From assembly GCA_945280365.1 (NCBI GenBank), contig CALYQD010000004.1:91470-155469 (forward strand): a stretch of DNA of 64,000 nucleotides. Reading direction: 5' to 3'. Position 1 is the first letter of the stretch. Each line of letters starts with the position of its first letter. This DNA is from an uncultured Apibacter sp. (GTDB lineage: Bacteria > Bacteroidota > Bacteroidia > Flavobacteriales > Weeksellaceae). A program made the translations under genes and the position numbers. Shown in pieces: positions 62,457-64,000 of this stretch. The notes under the pieces are model-generated. The model did no database searches. It saw nothing but the letters and a program-made list of their open reading frames with translations, and was not told where the DNA came from.

Positions 62457-63812
62457 TTAAAACAATAATCTATAAACATCTTCAACTTTAGAAACTAATT
62501 CAATCCTGATATTATATTTCTTATAATCAATCTTATTATACTTAGAAATGAAAATAACATCATAACCAAGCTTTTCGGCTTCGGTAATTCTCTGTTCAAC
62601 ACGATTAACAGCCCTTATTTCACCACTGAGTCCTATTTCACCTGCAAACAAACAATTATCAGGCAAAGAAATGTCCTCATTAGAAGATAGAATAGAACAG
62701 ATAACGGCTAGATCTATAGCAGGATCATCCACTCGTATACCTCCAGTAACATTTAAAAATACATCCTTAGTTCCCAAATGAAAACCTGCTCTTTTCTCTA
62801 GAACAGCTAACAACATATTTAACCGTTTTACATCAAAACCCGTCGTAACCCGTTGGGGAGTTCCATAAACAGCTGTTGATACCAATGCTTGAATTTCAAC
62901 CAACATAGGGCGTAAGCCTTCCAATGTAACAGCGATTGCATTGCCCGACAAACTTTCATCTTTTTTAGATATTAAAATTTCAGATGGATTTTTTACTTGA
63001 CGCAATCCTGAAGTAAGCATTTCATAAATTCCAAGTTCAGAAGTAGAGCCATATCTATTTTTATTTGCACGTAAAAGACGATATACATAATTTCTATCTC
63101 CTTCAAACTGAAGGACCACATCAACCATGTGCTCTAAAATTTTAGGACCGGCAATAGATCCCTCTTTAGTTATATGTCCAATTAAAAATACAGGCGTAGA
63201 TGTTTCCTTAGCAAACTTAATCAATTCGGAGGCGCATTCTCTAATTTGAGATATACTTCCGGGTGATGACTCTATATAAGAAGAATGAAGAGTTTGGATT
63301 GAGTCTATAACCAAGAGCTCAGGCTTTAGTTCATGAGCTTTTTTTAAAATCTTTTGGGTCGAAGTTTCAGTTAAAATATAACATTCGGAGTTTGTAATGG
63401 AAAGTCGATCCGACCTCATTTTTATTTGATTACTACTTTCCTCGCCGGAAACATATAGAACTTTTCTAGGTATTTGTAAAGAAATTTGCAACAAAAGAGT
63501 GGACTTACCAATTCCGGGTTCGCCTCCAATTAATATTACACTACCGGGAACGATTCCTCCCCCCAATAAATGGTCTAATTCCGAATCATTTGATAAGATA
63601 CGATATTCATCTTTTGCTTCTATTTCATGTATTTTATATATTTTATTCTTATTAATAGGAGAACCATCATAAGACAAAGAGTTATTCGGGCCTTTATCGA
63701 TAATCTCTTCAACAATGGTATTCCATTCACCACATACTTTGCATTGACCTAGCCATTGAGAATATTGTGTTCCGCAATTTTGACAAAAGAAAGTAGTTTT
63801 AGCCTTAGCCAT
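62457..63812 (-). CDS. radA: RadA, DNA repair ATPase
   Basis: A 451-residue RadA: zinc finger FFCQNCGTQYSQW then CKVCGEW, Walker A GGEPGIGKSTLLL, Walker B ELLVIDSIQTL, the RadA-specific KNRYGSTSELGIYEM and a Lon-like C-terminal domain. It helps branch migration and late recombination. Single gene, with a -7 box upstream. Confidence 0.95.
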   Translation of the reverse strand: MAKAKTTFFCQNCGTQYSQWLGQCKVCGEWNTIVEEIIDKGPNNSLSYDGSPINKNKIYKIHEIEAKDEYRILSNDSELDHLLGGGIVPGSVILIGGEPGIGKSTLLLQISLQIPRKVLYVSGEESSNQIKMRSDRLSITNSECYILTETSTQKILKKAHELKPELLVIDSIQTLHSSYIESSPGSISQIRECASELIKFAKETSTPVFLIGHITKEGSIAGPKILEHMVDVVLQFEGDRNYVYRLLRANKNRYGSTSELGIYEMLTSGLRQVKNPSEILISKKDESLSGNAIAVTLEGLRPMLVEIQALVSTAVYGTPQRVTTGFDVKRLNMLLAVLEKRAGFHLGTKDVFLNVTGGIRVDDPAIDLAVICSILSSNEDISLPDNCLFAGEIGLSGEIRAVNRVEQRITEAEKLGYDVIFISKYNKIDYKKYNIRIELVSKVEDVYRLLF

Positions 63813-63840
63813 AATTATAGATGTGTATTACATTTTAATA

Positions 63841-63848
63841 CAAAGATA
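63841..63848 (-). promoter_or_regulatory. Promoter -7 box of radA
   Basis: Reads TATCTTTG on the minus strand, exact to TAnnTTTG, 28 bases before the ATG. The remaining 150 bases to the right edge hold nothing I can name. Confidence 0.6.
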
Positions 63849-64000
63849 GTCTTTATTAAATTACTATATATAGTCTAACATCCTAAAATAATAAAGGAAT
63901 AAGTTATAATATAAAGATGAATAGAGAATGAATTAAAGGGATGAGTGAGTGGTGGGAGGAAAAAATTGAGTTATAAAAAAGGGAAATAAGAATAGTATTA

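Overview
The window is a very AT-rich chromosome segment from a member of the Bacteroidota, most likely Flavobacteriales. The reasons are the Bacteroidota-type -7 promoter box (TAnnTTTG) in front of many genes, a Bacteroidota-type (subtype iii) type VI secretion system (T6SS), the alternative GlmU-like protein, an enzyme pair that fits sulfonolipid synthesis, and a lipidated TamA homologue. The very low GC and small accessory content resemble host-associated Weeksellaceae such as Apibacter; that genus guess is inference only.

1-5683 is a decaying accessory border. It holds a broken Bacteroidota tyrosine recombinase, a short relic that looks like a GH19-type peptidoglycan hydrolase, a broken copy of a secreted protein family, and then two intact tandem members of that family (2399-4809). 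The arrangement fits a worn effector/immunity locus beside a T6SS.

5684-20026 is the T6SS. It carries a PKD-domain membrane protein, tssH (ClpV), tssB and tssC, two unknown proteins, tssE, tssF, a lipoprotein with a degenerate NlpC/P60 fold, tssG, tssN, tssK, tssO and two tssD (Hcp) genes, each tssD followed by a strong terminator. The sheath, baseplate, tube, membrane/scaffold and recycling parts are here. I see no VgrG/TssI, PAAR protein or large TssR, so the spike, cargo and some envelope parts must lie elsewhere. Two apparent losses of catalytic residues stand out: the first ATPase domain of TssH and the NlpC-like lipoprotein.

20115-34542 is housekeeping and envelope: a small periplasmic protein, RecX, thioredoxin, a 1133-residue outer-membrane protein, DsbD, a sirtuin without cysteines, a GlmU-like enzyme, the candidate cysteate synthase/cysteate acyltransferase pair, D-aminoacyl-tRNA deacylase, an OmpA lipoprotein and exonuclease III. 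34843-36360 is a second gene graveyard: a broken outer-membrane receptor followed by the tail of an ABC transporter.

36386-53480 carries menaquinone (MenD), fatty-acid (FabG), transport (MATE, Na+/H+ antiporter), stress, CinA, HAD, DinB-like, Mn-pyrophosphatase, SRP (Ffh), thiamine, cobalamin, LPS-kinase-like and SpoU methyltransferase genes. Two CRP/FNR-like palindromes sit upstream of the small stress genes. 53485-63812 holds a TamL-like outer-membrane protein, a histidine kinase, LptB, a TlpA-like thioredoxin, a DUF3109 protein, NDH-2, a bactofilin/M23 peptidase pair and RadA. I found no tRNA, rRNA, CRISPR array or intact insertion sequence.
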